Assembly (NCBI GenBank): GCA_029258925.1
Contig: JAPDJV010000044.1
Location: 1-35,230, forward strand
DNA: 35,230 nucleotides
Direction: 5' to 3'
Origin: Thermoproteota archaeon
GTDB taxonomy: Archaea; Thermoproteota; Thermoprotei_A; EX4484-217-1; JAPDJV01
This document shows positions 8,987-16,795 of this stretch, in pieces; the stretch's first letter is position 1; the number at the start of each line of letters is the position of its first letter. The translations under genes and the position numbers were made by a program. The notes below the pieces were generated by a model. The model did no database searches and was not told where the DNA came from. It worked only from the letters and a program-made list of their open reading frames with translations.

Positions 8987-9682
8987 TTAAGTGGGAACAT
9001 TATTTCCACGGGCGACAAAGAGCCTCGATAGAAGCGATGGAATAGCGCTAACTGGTAAATATGTTAAAGAGAGAACATCGTGTTTAAGCGAGTAAATGTA
9101 AACTGTTGCAGGGAGTAAGAGCCATATGGCTGGCAAGAATATATGGGTCCATTTACCTAGACCAGCATAATGTAGTACTCTCTTAAAGCTCTCGGTAAGT
9201 CCAATGTAGCCTACTGCGAAAAACGCGAACCCTAGTATTGCAGAAGAAGTTCCACTCAAAACGCCTAGCTCTATGAGTTCTTTAACATCGCCAAACGGCC
9301 TACTCCAACTTAACAATAAGTATCCTGATGAGCTGATAAGAGTCCAATAAGATGTCCAAAATAATAGTAGACTTAGATTTTCCCTAATCTTCTTAAGTAA
9401 GAGTATTACTTGAATGAGAAACGATGTTAGGAGGCAAGCTACGATTCCACCGGAGTACACTAGAACCGCCTTCCATGACTCTGGGAATCCTCTGGGGAAA
9501 TAGAATTCTATGTAAGATGATTCATAGGGCCAAAGAACGGATACGTATATGCTCCTAATACTTCCTCCAAGCACTATTACGAGCAATCCGTGACCGAGAA
9601 CTTCATGCACTATCTCGCCTAGAATCTCCCCAATAAAACAAGTTACAGCTAGAACCAATAAGAACTTCCTTAGCTTCCTCAT
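8987..9682 (-). CDS. Multi-pass membrane protein with HExxxH motif
   Basis: About six hydrophobic segments are visible (LLVLAVTCFIGEILGEIV, AVLVYSGGIVACLLTSFLIQVILL, AILGFAFFAVGYIGLT and IFLPAIWLLLPATVYIY among them). The first contains HEVLGHGL, with His26, Glu27 and His31, so it is HExxxH and not the HExxH of S2P/M50 proteases. An M50-like membrane peptidase with a one-residue longer motif is possible, but a zinc site is only inferred. The start ATG overlaps the stop of the upstream 69-residue membrane protein as ATGA, so the two are translationally coupled and may act together. It is convergent with the protease gene 20 bases away. Confidence 0.68.
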   Translation of the reverse strand: MRKLRKFLLVLAVTCFIGEILGEIVHEVLGHGLLVIVLGGSIRSIYVSVLWPYESSYIEFYFPRGFPESWKAVLVYSGGIVACLLTSFLIQVILLLKKIRENLSLLLFWTSYWTLISSSGYLLLSWSRPFGDVKELIELGVLSGTSSAILGFAFFAVGYIGLTESFKRVLHYAGLGKWTHIFLPAIWLLLPATVYIYSLKHDVLSLTYLPVSAIPSLLSRLFVARGNNVPT

Positions 9683-9888
9683 ACTCTCCTCATCCTTAAA
9701 TATAGAATCAGTGATGCAACTAAAAATCCCACACCTACTACCGCTAGTGGGAGAGTATATTTTCTTAAAGGATATGATATTAGAGGTAGTAAACCCGTGT
9801 ACCTAGACTCATAGGAGTAACAGTATATTGAGGCGGAACAAAAGATCAATCCAATTATTGCAAACAATATTACGATCTTTATGTTCAT
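9679..9888 (-). CDS. Small two-helix membrane protein
   Basis: This 69-residue protein has two membrane segments: IKIVILFAIIGLIFCSASIYCY and LPLAVVGVGFLVASLILYL, with a basic end (RMRRV). ATG 9888 is preceded by AGGAG at 9 bases. An in-frame TTG at 9897 would abut that site and is less likely. It overlaps the HExxxH membrane protein by ATGA. No family is recognised. A partner or accessory role to its neighbour is inferred from coupling. Confidence 0.62.
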   Translation of the reverse strand: MNIKIVILFAIIGLIFCSASIYCYSYESRYTGLLPLISYPLRKYTLPLAVVGVGFLVASLILYLRMRRV

Positions 9889-9925
9889 GAACAGCAACTC
9901 CTAGAATACTGGAAATATCAAGGAG

Positions 9926-9935
9926 CTATATAATT
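9926..9935 (-). promoter_or_regulatory. TATA-like promoter of the two-gene membrane protein operon
   Basis: AATTATATAG on the minus strand lies about 40 bases before ATG 9888. Confidence 0.4.
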
Positions 9936-10011
9936 CTTATCGCAAAGCCTTCTTTAAATAGTGCTTTCTCGAGCTGTCAGACTCAATCAAATATAAATAA
10001 AAAGGGTGGTT

Positions 10012-11322
10012 TTATTGTAGGATTGGAACGGTCCATTTTCCATAAGGTATGAATGCTACTCTTGCGCCTCTTCCATGCTTCTTAAGCGCCTCCTCGAATG
10101 CCTCCTGCAGAGATGTAGTGACCTTTAACCCTACTTCTCGTCCCATGCTGACGTTTTCCTCCTCAGTAACAAACACGACTTCCTTCCTAGTTAGAAGCTC
10201 GTATAACTTGTACCATATGCATCCAGACCACATTTCCCTCTTACGCTGGAAGATATCTCTTAACGCTCTCTCGTGGTTTTCAGGTGTTGGAGGCATGTAG
10301 TCCTTCATAAGATCCATTAATGCGAATCCAGGCCACTCGCCGTAGCCTGGACAGGGTGTTGCGTGAATTATTGTTCCTCCATCTTTAGTTACTAGGTCGC
10401 AGTTATTTACAGCCCAACCTGTATGGAATAATAGGTGGTCTGTTGGCCAGTTAGTTCCAGTTATCGTGATATCGGCCTTCCTATAGGCTAGAGCTGGTAA
10501 TCTTATTGCATAGACCTTATTGTATTCTTCAACACCCTTCCTATGGGCTCGGCGGGGTTCACCCGCAACAATGTTCAGGACCTCCCCATTAACACCTAGT
10601 ACGACATTTACTATGATGTCTAGCCCGGCTAGCTCAGCCGCATCATCGATATCAGCTCTCATAGGATTATCTAAGTTTCCTGGATAAACTCTCGGGGATA
10701 AAGCCATCATGTGATTTATCTCAATAGTTTCATAACTGCAGACACCCGGTAGAATGATCTTTCCTCCCCCACCGTACCCTGCAAAGGGCTCTGCCTGAAT
10801 AAGGCCTATGCCGATCTTAACGTCTGCTGTAGCAACAACTCTATGGATCCAGACAGGTGTTCCACGGGGAGTAATCCCCTTGAAAACATAATCTTCCGTC
10901 TTCCTAGCCTCATTATTGAAAATTCTCTCCCTACCTAGGCGGTCAACAACTTTCCTACCAACTTTCTCCTCAATCTCCTTGTCGTTCAAAGGTGGGACGC
11001 ATCCACAGGCAAAAATCAGCGTTGCCTCAGCACCCGAATCCTCGATCATATCTAATAGTGGTGGGAGCATTAGATGTGCTGGGGTAGGTCTAAATTGATT
11101 GTCCACTATTATTGTCACCCGCCTACCTGGCCTAAGCAGGTCAGAAAACTTGGGTCCAGCCACAGGATTCTCAACAGCTCTCAAAGTCTCTGCTTCAACG
11201 TCTTTAATTGCTGGAGGCATTCGAGGAATAGCAACAGCCACCAAGTTTTTGTCAGGAATATCTAGTTCCAATGTTACTCCACGTTTCTCAAAGGACTCGT
11301 ATGGAACTATAGCTTTATACAT
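10012..11322 (-). CDS. LarA-family (DUF2088) protein lacking the catalytic histidine pair
   Basis: The protein is related to the nickel-pincer lactate racemase LarA. FAGYGGGGKIILPG carries Lys188, at the place of the cofactor-bearing lysine (Lys184 of L. plantarum LarA), and His204 (INH) matches the nickel ligand His200. The two histidines that deprotonate the substrate are missing: the GTHRP motif reads GCVPP here (His108 position is Val109), and the position ten residues before the lysine (His174) is Glu178. Either a different substrate or different chemistry is therefore likely, and lactate racemase should not be assigned. ATG 11322 has GGTGA 5 bases before it. Upstream in-frame TTG 11334 and GTG 11331 are less likely. 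No larB/C/E genes are in the window. Confidence 0.82.
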   Translation of the reverse strand: MYKAIVPYESFEKRGVTLELDIPDKNLVAVAIPRMPPAIKDVEAETLRAVENPVAGPKFSDLLRPGRRVTIIVDNQFRPTPAHLMLPPLLDMIEDSGAEATLIFACGCVPPLNDKEIEEKVGRKVVDRLGRERIFNNEARKTEDYVFKGITPRGTPVWIHRVVATADVKIGIGLIQAEPFAGYGGGGKIILPGVCSYETIEINHMMALSPRVYPGNLDNPMRADIDDAAELAGLDIIVNVVLGVNGEVLNIVAGEPRRAHRKGVEEYNKVYAIRLPALAYRKADITITGTNWPTDHLLFHTGWAVNNCDLVTKDGGTIIHATPCPGYGEWPGFALMDLMKDYMPPTPENHERALRDIFQRKREMWSGCIWYKLYELLTRKEVVFVTEEENVSMGREVGLKVTTSLQEAFEEALKKHGRGARVAFIPYGKWTVPILQ

Positions 11323-11538
11323 TTTAATCACCAAAGCAATTTAGGTAGTATTTATTTTTGGTTATCCTAATAATATTCTTTATTCTACGTCAAAGAATGG
11401 TCTTCCTGGAAGCCTGTAGCTAGGTCGGGAATCCTTACTGCAATTTAATCCAAACCCTATTAGAAAGGGGAAGTAATTGTTGTCTCAAATTAAACTTAAC
11501 TATGATTCACGGCTTTCACGCAGTACTTCATTAAGGAT

Positions 11539-11817
11539 TTAATCTTCCCAGAGCCATGCAGCCATGAATATTAATATTGCAGAGAGAATTATTAATGCGT
11601 AATATATGTCTCTCCAAGTACTCATCCAAACCCAGTACTCCTCCGAGTTCCATGGATCTCCCTCTACTTCCGGATGCTTTCTTACATAGAATGGTAGATC
11701 ATACCATTGACGTTGACAGGTATTTATGTATATTATTTCAAGCTGGTAGAGCGATGAAATTAACATTATAAAGGCTATCGCGAGTATCGTGGCTTTGCCG
11801 AAATTTTTTCTCGGCAA
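11539..11817 (-). CDS. Small membrane protein with two helices
   Basis: The 92-residue protein has hydrophobic segments at both ends (ATILAIAFIMLISSLYQL and YYALIILSAILIFMAAWLW) and a polar, Trp/Tyr-rich loop of about 45 residues between them, probably outside the cell. The start is TTG with AGGAGA 8 bases before it. No family is recognised, and it stands alone between two gaps. Confidence 0.55.
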   Translation of the reverse strand: MPRKNFGKATILAIAFIMLISSLYQLEIIYINTCQRQWYDLPFYVRKHPEVEGDPWNSEEYWVWMSTWRDIYYALIILSAILIFMAAWLWED

Positions 11818-12287
11818 CTTTAATTCTCTCCTAAAGTCTTATGGAGCTTTTTATTCGGGGGAGTGTATTTAACTTTTATTTCTAAACAGCCTAAAGTACT
11901 TATCCCATAGCTAATGTATTTGGGAACATAATCCTTGGTATAAATGTCTCATAAATTTAATGTGATAGGATTTCAGAGATGCTCCAACTTTGGCGAACTA
12001 AAGGGTTTTACTGAAAATCTGTTGTAGAATCTATGATGATTGAGATTGCGGTACAGTTTCTTTGTATTTTGTTTAGAGAACGATAGAGAGTTTGCCTAGC
12101 CACATTTCTTCTTTTTCTGGAAAATTAGAGTTGTTTTTAGGTGGTCTGTTAAATTAACGCTGGTTTAGAGCGCATGTTACAGTAGCGGAAGGGTGAAGGT
12201 GTAGTCCATGCAGTTTAGCTAACTTTTTATGGACGGACACCATATTTTGGTAACGTCCTCGAAAAGTAGCGTACCGGGGAAGTTTAG
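11818..12287. other. 470-base gap without a recognisable gene; holds the ABC operon promoter
   Basis: Both strands lack convincing coding frames. CTTTTTATGG near 12223-12232 is the likely TATA element of the ABC operon. GTCCAT (12204-12209) and ATGGAC (12229-12234) form a 6-bp inverted repeat across it, a weak operator candidate. ATGATGA at 12033 resembles a C box, but no D box follows at the right distance. Confidence 0.35.
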
Positions 12288-13307
12288 TTGAGTTCGAAAA
12301 TTGCTATTGAAGCTAACGATCTAGTGAAGAACTATGTTTCATTTATTAGGAGAGGGATATTCGGTCGACGGAGAGTAGTAGTTGAGGCCTTAAAAGGGGT
12401 CTCATTTGGTGTATTGAAGGGAGAGGTTTTCGGTCTCTTGGGACCCAATGGAGCCGGTAAGACTACAACTGTTAAAATCTTATGTACACTGCTATTACCT
12501 GATAGCGGGACGGCAACTATTTTAGGCTACGATGTCGTTAAGGATGCTTCTAAAGTTAGGAGAATTATAGGTGTTTCGTTAACAGTGGAGAAGGGTTTCT
12601 ACTGGAAGCTCACTGGAAAGGAGAATTTGAAGTATTTCGGCATGCTCTATGGTTTAGATGGGAAATTCCTTGAGGATAGAGTTAACATGTTGCTTGAGCT
12701 TGTTGGATTGAGAAAGCTTGGCGTCGAAGACAAGCTTTACGAAGAATACTCGCTTGGAATGAAGGCTAGGCTAAGTCTTGCAAGAGCTCTTCTCACGGAT
12801 CCGCCAGTAATAATATTAGACGAGCCGACGCTAGGCTTAGACCCTCCATCGGCTAGGTGTCTTAGGGAGATGCTTGTGAAGCTAGCTCACGAAGAAGGTA
12901 AGACCGTTCTAATGACAACACACAACATGTTTGAGGCTGAAATGGTTTGCGATAGAGTTGCAATAATAGATCGGGGAGAAATTATTGTTATGGGAACTGT
13001 TGATGAACTTAAGAAGAGGGTTGCTGGGAGTGTTGGAATAGAAATGTTCGTTCTAACGTCGGCGAGGGCATCTTTAGATAGCATTGCATTGAAGATAAGA
13101 GAAGGTATAGGAGTTCCATGTAGTATTGTAGGAGAGAATGGTGGGTATAGGATTAAAATAGTGTCTCCTTCGGATGAGGTAGATGAGGTCACCTCTAGAA
13201 CTCTCAGAATATTACATGACCATAAGTGTAGCGTTAGGAGGATCGAGGTTAAAGAGCCCACTCTTGAAGACGTTTTCATAAAGCTCACTGGCAGAACAGG
13301 ATTTTAA
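12288..13307 (+). CDS. ABC-2 type exporter ATP-binding protein
   Basis: This ATPase belongs to the DrrA/NatA-like ABC-2 export group. Walker A is GPNGAGKT at residues 52-59, a signature-like YSLGMKARLSLARAL starts at about 154, and Walker B with catalytic Glu is VIILDEPTLGLD. An H-loop (TTHNMFEAE) follows, and the family C-terminal extension of about 100 residues is present. The start is TTG, with GGGGA 6-8 bases before. The two membrane subunits follow directly (10 bases, then a 1-base overlap). The substrate, which may be a drug, a lipid or an ion, cannot be read from the sequence. Confidence 0.92.
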   Translation: MSSKIAIEANDLVKNYVSFIRRGIFGRRRVVVEALKGVSFGVLKGEVFGLLGPNGAGKTTTVKILCTLLLPDSGTATILGYDVVKDASKVRRIIGVSLTVEKGFYWKLTGKENLKYFGMLYGLDGKFLEDRVNMLLELVGLRKLGVEDKLYEEYSLGMKARLSLARALLTDPPVIILDEPTLGLDPPSARCLREMLVKLAHEEGKTVLMTTHNMFEAEMVCDRVAIIDRGEIIVMGTVDELKKRVAGSVGIEMFVLTSARASLDSIALKIREGIGVPCSIVGENGGYRIKIVSPSDEVDEVTSRTLRILHDHKCSVRRIEVKEPTLEDVFIKLTGRTGF

Positions 13308-13317
13308 GGTGGTATTC

Positions 13318-14130
13318 ATGGGTTTAATTTCTCTCCTAAAGTCGGGCATAATGCTAGACATATACTTCTTCAAAAACAATAAAAGTGAACTACTATCAAT
13401 GCTTCTATGGCCATATCTAATGCTAGGCCTAATACTTGGCGCTGGGATGCTTTTTGGAAGTACTTCAGCATTTAAACAGAATACTGGTCTAAATGCTGAC
13501 CCCATAATATACTTCATTGCCTCCACAATAGTTGCAATGGCAGCAATAAGTGTCATGTGGGAGGTTGGGGGGAACATACTTTTCTTAAGGTGGATCGGGG
13601 CACTTCCATATGTTCTCCTAGCACCCCACAGGATTTCGACAACACTCATATTATCGTATATACCCAGATACCTGTTCCTCTCTCTAATCCAGCTCCTCGA
13701 GTTCGCCCCCATAATAATACTAGTGGAAAATCTAAGTAGTGGAGTGCTGAAAATACTTGTTCTAGCATTAGCTATAGTCGTGGGAATGCTCCCTCTCCTC
13801 GGCTTCTCAGCTTTATTCGCGTCCATACTGATATCGATTAAGGAGGAAACCCATGTTCTCAGCTGGCTGAACCCCCTGATATTACTGTTTTCGGGAGCAC
13901 TTTACCCAGCATATTTACTACCATATTGGACTCAAGTCATCTCATGGATTCTCCCATCAACGTACACTATTGAACTCGCTAGACTTGCCTCGATAATAGG
14001 TTCACCCCAGCTAGCTCCAATAACATTTCTAATAGGAGTCCTACTAGGCATGACAATAGTCTACAATTCACTGGCATACATACTCATAGACATTGGTGAG
14101 AGGAAGGCTCTAGGCAAGGGTGCTATATAA
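13318..14130 (+). CDS. ABC-2 type exporter membrane protein (first subunit)
   Basis: This 270-residue polytopic protein has about six helices (including LWPYLMLGLILGAGMLF, IIYFIASTIVAMAAISVMW, ILVLALAIVVGMLPLLGFSALFASILI and PITFLIGVLLGMTIVYNSLAYI). It also has the ABC-2 feature LNPLILLFSGALYPAYLLP before the last helices. ATG 13318 is chosen because AAGGTGG lies 5 bases before it. GTG 13309 is a weaker alternative. It probably pairs with the next gene product as a heterodimer. Confidence 0.85.
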   Translation: MGLISLLKSGIMLDIYFFKNNKSELLSMLLWPYLMLGLILGAGMLFGSTSAFKQNTGLNADPIIYFIASTIVAMAAISVMWEVGGNILFLRWIGALPYVLLAPHRISTTLILSYIPRYLFLSLIQLLEFAPIIILVENLSSGVLKILVLALAIVVGMLPLLGFSALFASILISIKEETHVLSWLNPLILLFSGALYPAYLLPYWTQVISWILPSTYTIELARLASIIGSPQLAPITFLIGVLLGMTIVYNSLAYILIDIGERKALGKGAI

Positions 14131-14918
14131 TGGCTCTAGTAAGGCTCAAGGCCGTTCTCTGGCTACATACTCTCAGATTATGGAGATACAAGTGGTCTTT
14201 TCTTAATCTAATATTGTCTCAAGCGATGTGGGTTTTCCTATTCATACTTGGAATACTCTTATTCGTTCCACGAGACTACATAGGGCTAGCTTGTAGGGAG
14301 GCTTTTTGGATCATTGTTGCCTGGACCATAGTTTCCCAAACATCCACCATGGTAGGTGGTTGGATGCGCTTCTTCATAACACTGGGGATGATTGAAGAAC
14401 ACATTCTAAGGAATATTTCACCCTTCAACGTAGTATTGGGTAGGATAATACCGAGTTCAGCTGTTTCCATAGGAACACTATTATTCATAGCCCTCATATT
14501 CGGTGAAGCCTTTAATACAAATGTTTTTTCAGTATATAACATTGGACTCCTCGTTCTAGGCATGCTACTCATATTTATACAGAGCTTAGCCTACGGTTTC
14601 ACTATTGCCGCACTATCCGTCAGAATAGGTATTTCTAGAGGGATATTTGAGATACTCAGTTTTGCCATAGTAGGACTATTAATGGTTCCAGTAGAAAATA
14701 TTCCATCTCCCCTAAACACACTATTCTTGAGCGTACCCTACGTTGCCCCAATGCATCTCTCGAAACTGGCGCTTTCTTCATCCAATTTCATGCTAATTCA
14801 ATCAACAATAATATCTCTAGTCGAAACAGTTGCAATGATAATAGTAGCGGTACATAGCGTTACTAGCTCCGAGGAGTGGATAAGGAGACAAGGAGTTAAG
14901 GCAGTAGGGTTCATGTAG
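14130..14918 (+). CDS. ABC-2 type exporter membrane protein (second subunit)
   Basis: This 262-residue protein has about six membrane helices (LILSQAMWVFLFILGILLFV, AFWIIVAWTIVSQTSTMVGG, SVSIGTLLFIALIFGEAF-like and NIGLLVLGMLLIFIQSLAYGF segments). The P.ENIPSPLN...VPYVAPMHL loop corresponds to the substrate-side loop of ABC-2 proteins. The ATG shares one base with the previous stop (TAATG), so expression is coupled. The sequence is clearly different from the first permease, consistent with a heteromeric exporter. Confidence 0.85.
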   Translation: MALVRLKAVLWLHTLRLWRYKWSFLNLILSQAMWVFLFILGILLFVPRDYIGLACREAFWIIVAWTIVSQTSTMVGGWMRFFITLGMIEEHILRNISPFNVVLGRIIPSSAVSIGTLLFIALIFGEAFNTNVFSVYNIGLLVLGMLLIFIQSLAYGFTIAALSVRIGISRGIFEILSFAIVGLLMVPVENIPSPLNTLFLSVPYVAPMHLSKLALSSSNFMLIQSTIISLVETVAMIIVAVHSVTSSEEWIRRQGVKAVGFM

Positions 14919-15129
14919 TTCCGGGAGTTAACATAATTGAATTCTGGAGCACTGTTCTACACGGGTCTAATTACAGGGTTAACATGTTGGAGATCACATT
15001 ACCGTTCAAATTAGAGGAGTATCCTTTAACGTTTAATAGTTATCTCAAGATTCTCGTTGACGCGAGATTGTAGTACACAATACTTAAAAGTAATTATTGA
15101 TTCAACACTCTTAAGCATTTAATATAGGG

Positions 15130-15888
15130 ATGGACTTCATGGATGTTATTTTAATGGGACTTCTCGGCAGTCTTGCAGCTGGGCTGTGTACTAGTATTGG
15201 TGCAATACCAGCCCTCTTATTAAAGAGAGTTCCTCAGAGAGTTTTGGATGCAGGGCTGGGTGTTTCAGCTGGTATTATGCTTGCAGCAAGTTCTTTCAGC
15301 CTCCTAGTGCCATCACTCGAGAAAGGCGGCATAGTGTCTACGCTAATTGGATTTACTGCTGGTGCGTTCTTGTTTGAAGTAGTCGACAGAGTAATACCCC
15401 ATATACACCCTATATTAGGGTATGAGGGTCCTCCGAGACCCAGACTTAAAGGAGTTTGGCTCATGGTACTAGCAATAACAATACATAATTTCCCGGAAGG
15501 ATTGTCCGTTGGAGTAGGTTATGGGACAGGGGACTACGCTGCTGCCACAGCTCTAGCTATAGGTATAGGTATACAGAATATACCTGAGGGACTGGCAGTA
15601 GCTCTTCCAATACTTGGGGAGGAAGATTATAGTGGGCTTAAAGCATTCTACTATGCTACTATCTCAGGCCTAGTTGAACCTGTTGGAGGCCTCTTAGGAG
15701 TAGTATTAGTGAGCACTTTCAAACCAGTACTCCCATACGCAATGTCGTTTGCCGCTGGAGCAATGATATTTGTTGTAAGCGACGAGATGATACCTGAAAG
15801 CCATAGGAAGGGCCACGAGAAGACTGCTACAGTAGGTACATTAATGGGATTCCTAATAATGATGTTTCTAGACAACTTGCTCAGCTAG
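15130..15888 (+). CDS. ZIP family divalent metal transporter
   Basis: This is an inner-membrane importer or facilitator for zinc, iron or similar ions, of the ZupT/GufA group. It has about eight helices. The metal-site motifs lie in helices 4 and 5: HNFPEG (His119, Glu123) and NIPEG (Asn150, Glu153). A short HIHP at 91-94 lies in the cytosolic loop that often binds metal. The 252-residue length is typical. TATA-like AATACTTAAAAG lies about 45 bases before. ATG 15130 follows AGGG very closely, and ATG 15139 is a possible alternative. Metal choice cannot be read. Confidence 0.9.
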   Translation: MDFMDVILMGLLGSLAAGLCTSIGAIPALLLKRVPQRVLDAGLGVSAGIMLAASSFSLLVPSLEKGGIVSTLIGFTAGAFLFEVVDRVIPHIHPILGYEGPPRPRLKGVWLMVLAITIHNFPEGLSVGVGYGTGDYAAATALAIGIGIQNIPEGLAVALPILGEEDYSGLKAFYYATISGLVEPVGGLLGVVLVSTFKPVLPYAMSFAAGAMIFVVSDEMIPESHRKGHEKTATVGTLMGFLIMMFLDNLLS

Positions 15889-15904
15889 TGAAAACGAGTT
15901 TCTA

Positions 15905-15927
15905 GTAAACTGCTTCCACAAGTTTAC
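15905..15927 (+). terminator. Possible hairpin downstream of the ZIP gene
   Basis: GTAAACT and AGTTTAC form a 7-bp stem with a 9-base loop, 17 bases after the ZIP stop. No long T run follows, so the terminator role is uncertain. Confidence 0.25.
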
Positions 15928-16080
15928 AAACTCTACAACGATAAAAATAACGACCTCAGTAGGCTAGCATGATGATGGAAATCTTGCAATAAGGATCATA
16001 AACATTGTATTAAACTTTAAGTTTTAGGAAAGCTTAAAGCTAATCTAAGTGAATTCAACTTATGGGGGTTTCTGTTTAGA

Positions 16081-16533
16081 ATGGAGCTCCAAAACTTTTT
16101 AGAAAAACTCATAATGGCATCTGAAGTAGAGAAAAAGTGTTCTCAGAGTTTAATGGTGGAAGCAGGCAAATGCTGGCATGGATTAAGGAGAGCTATGAGT
16201 GCTATTGCCAGAGAAACATATCTTCACCATTTGATTCTCAAAGCCATTATTGAAGGGATTAAGGAGATGGAAGAGCGGTTCACACTAGCCAGGGGACCAG
16301 AGCCTCCTCGACGCCTCGAGGAGAGAATAAAGGACATAATGCACTACCTAGAAGTCTTAAAGGACTATGTTAACATAGAGGCTAGTATGGCTGACCTCTA
16401 CAGCGACCTCTCCAAGAAAGCTCCGAACAACGTATTGTCACTAGTACTCCGGGCTCTATCCGAAAACGAGGTTATTCATAAGGAGACTATTCAAACTTTC
16501 ATAAGAGATCTCGAGAAATCATTAAACAAATAA
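16081..16533 (+). CDS. Ferritin-like four-helix protein
   Basis: The 150-residue protein is predicted as four long helices. Helix 2 carries ETYLHH (E..x..HH) and helix 4 carries ENEVIHKE, matching the ExxxH/ExxH spacing of ferritin-like di-iron sites. Helix 3 has IEASMADLY. It resembles short archaeal ferritin-like or rubrerythrin-like proteins without the rubredoxin part. Iron binding is inferred from these motifs only. A GGGGG run lies 10 bases before the ATG. It follows the ZIP gene on the same strand after 190 bases, which fits metal handling but does not prove linkage. Confidence 0.5.
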   Translation: MELQNFLEKLIMASEVEKKCSQSLMVEAGKCWHGLRRAMSAIARETYLHHLILKAIIEGIKEMEERFTLARGPEPPRRLEERIKDIMHYLEVLKDYVNIEASMADLYSDLSKKAPNNVLSLVLRALSENEVIHKETIQTFIRDLEKSLNK

Positions 16534-16592
16534 TTATTTTGATTAGCCAATTTTCTTATAGGTTCTCCATTTTCCTATTCTACATAGTACAT

Positions 16593-16618
16593 AATGTTTA
16601 AATATAATTTTAAACATT
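16593..16618 (+). promoter_or_regulatory. TATA box embedded in a perfect 10-bp inverted repeat (ECF operon promoter)
   Basis: AATGTTTAAA (16593-16602) and TTTAAACATT (16609-16618) are exact inverted copies separated by TATAAT. The site lies 30 bases before the ATG at 16649, the expected place for an archaeal TATA element. A dimeric repressor covering the TATA box is a natural reading, and the symmetry is visible directly. The regulator is unknown. Confidence 0.6.
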
Positions 16619-16648
16619 AGATATTGATGATTAGGAGAGGTTTTCACC

Positions 16649-16789
16649 ATGAACCTACTCGACATTATTTGGAGTGGACTAGGATACGAATTAGGGAATC
16701 TTGTTAACTGGATTGTGGGGCTGATTGAGGGAGGCCTAGCATACATTATTTGGAAGCTATATAAGAGGCATAGTGATTGGTTCAGGTGA
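16649..16789 (+). CDS. 46-residue single-helix membrane peptide, first gene of the ECF operon
   Basis: The peptide runs MNLLDIIWSG to HSDWFR, with one hydrophobic stretch (LVNWIVGLIEGGLAYIIW) followed by the basic KLYKRH. AGGAGAGG lies 9 bases before the ATG. Its stop sits 6 bases before the GTG of the next gene, whose ribosome site (AGGTGA) overlaps its final codons. Such coupling supports a real gene. No homologue is recalled. A small subunit of the transporter or an anchor for the outside proteins is inferred. Confidence 0.6.
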   Translation: MNLLDIIWSGLGYELGNLVNWIVGLIEGGLAYIIWKLYKRHSDWFR

Positions 16790-16795
16790 TAAAAC

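Noticed and set aside
9605-9612. S2P/M50 protease call for the HEVLGH protein
   Set aside because: The motif is HExxxH rather than HExxH and no second M50 motif (NxxPxxPLDGG) is visible.
10012-11322. Plain lactate racemase call
   Set aside because: Both catalytic histidines are replaced, and no cofactor-synthesis genes are next to it.
12033-12039. C/D box small RNA (ATGATGA, also at 15969 and 27579)
   Set aside because: No CTGA D or D' boxes occur at the spacing needed, so only the C-box-like word is present.
13212-13826. Long minus-strand frame opposite the ABC exporter genes
   Set aside because: It spans the end of the ATPase and most of the first permease, both of which are certain.
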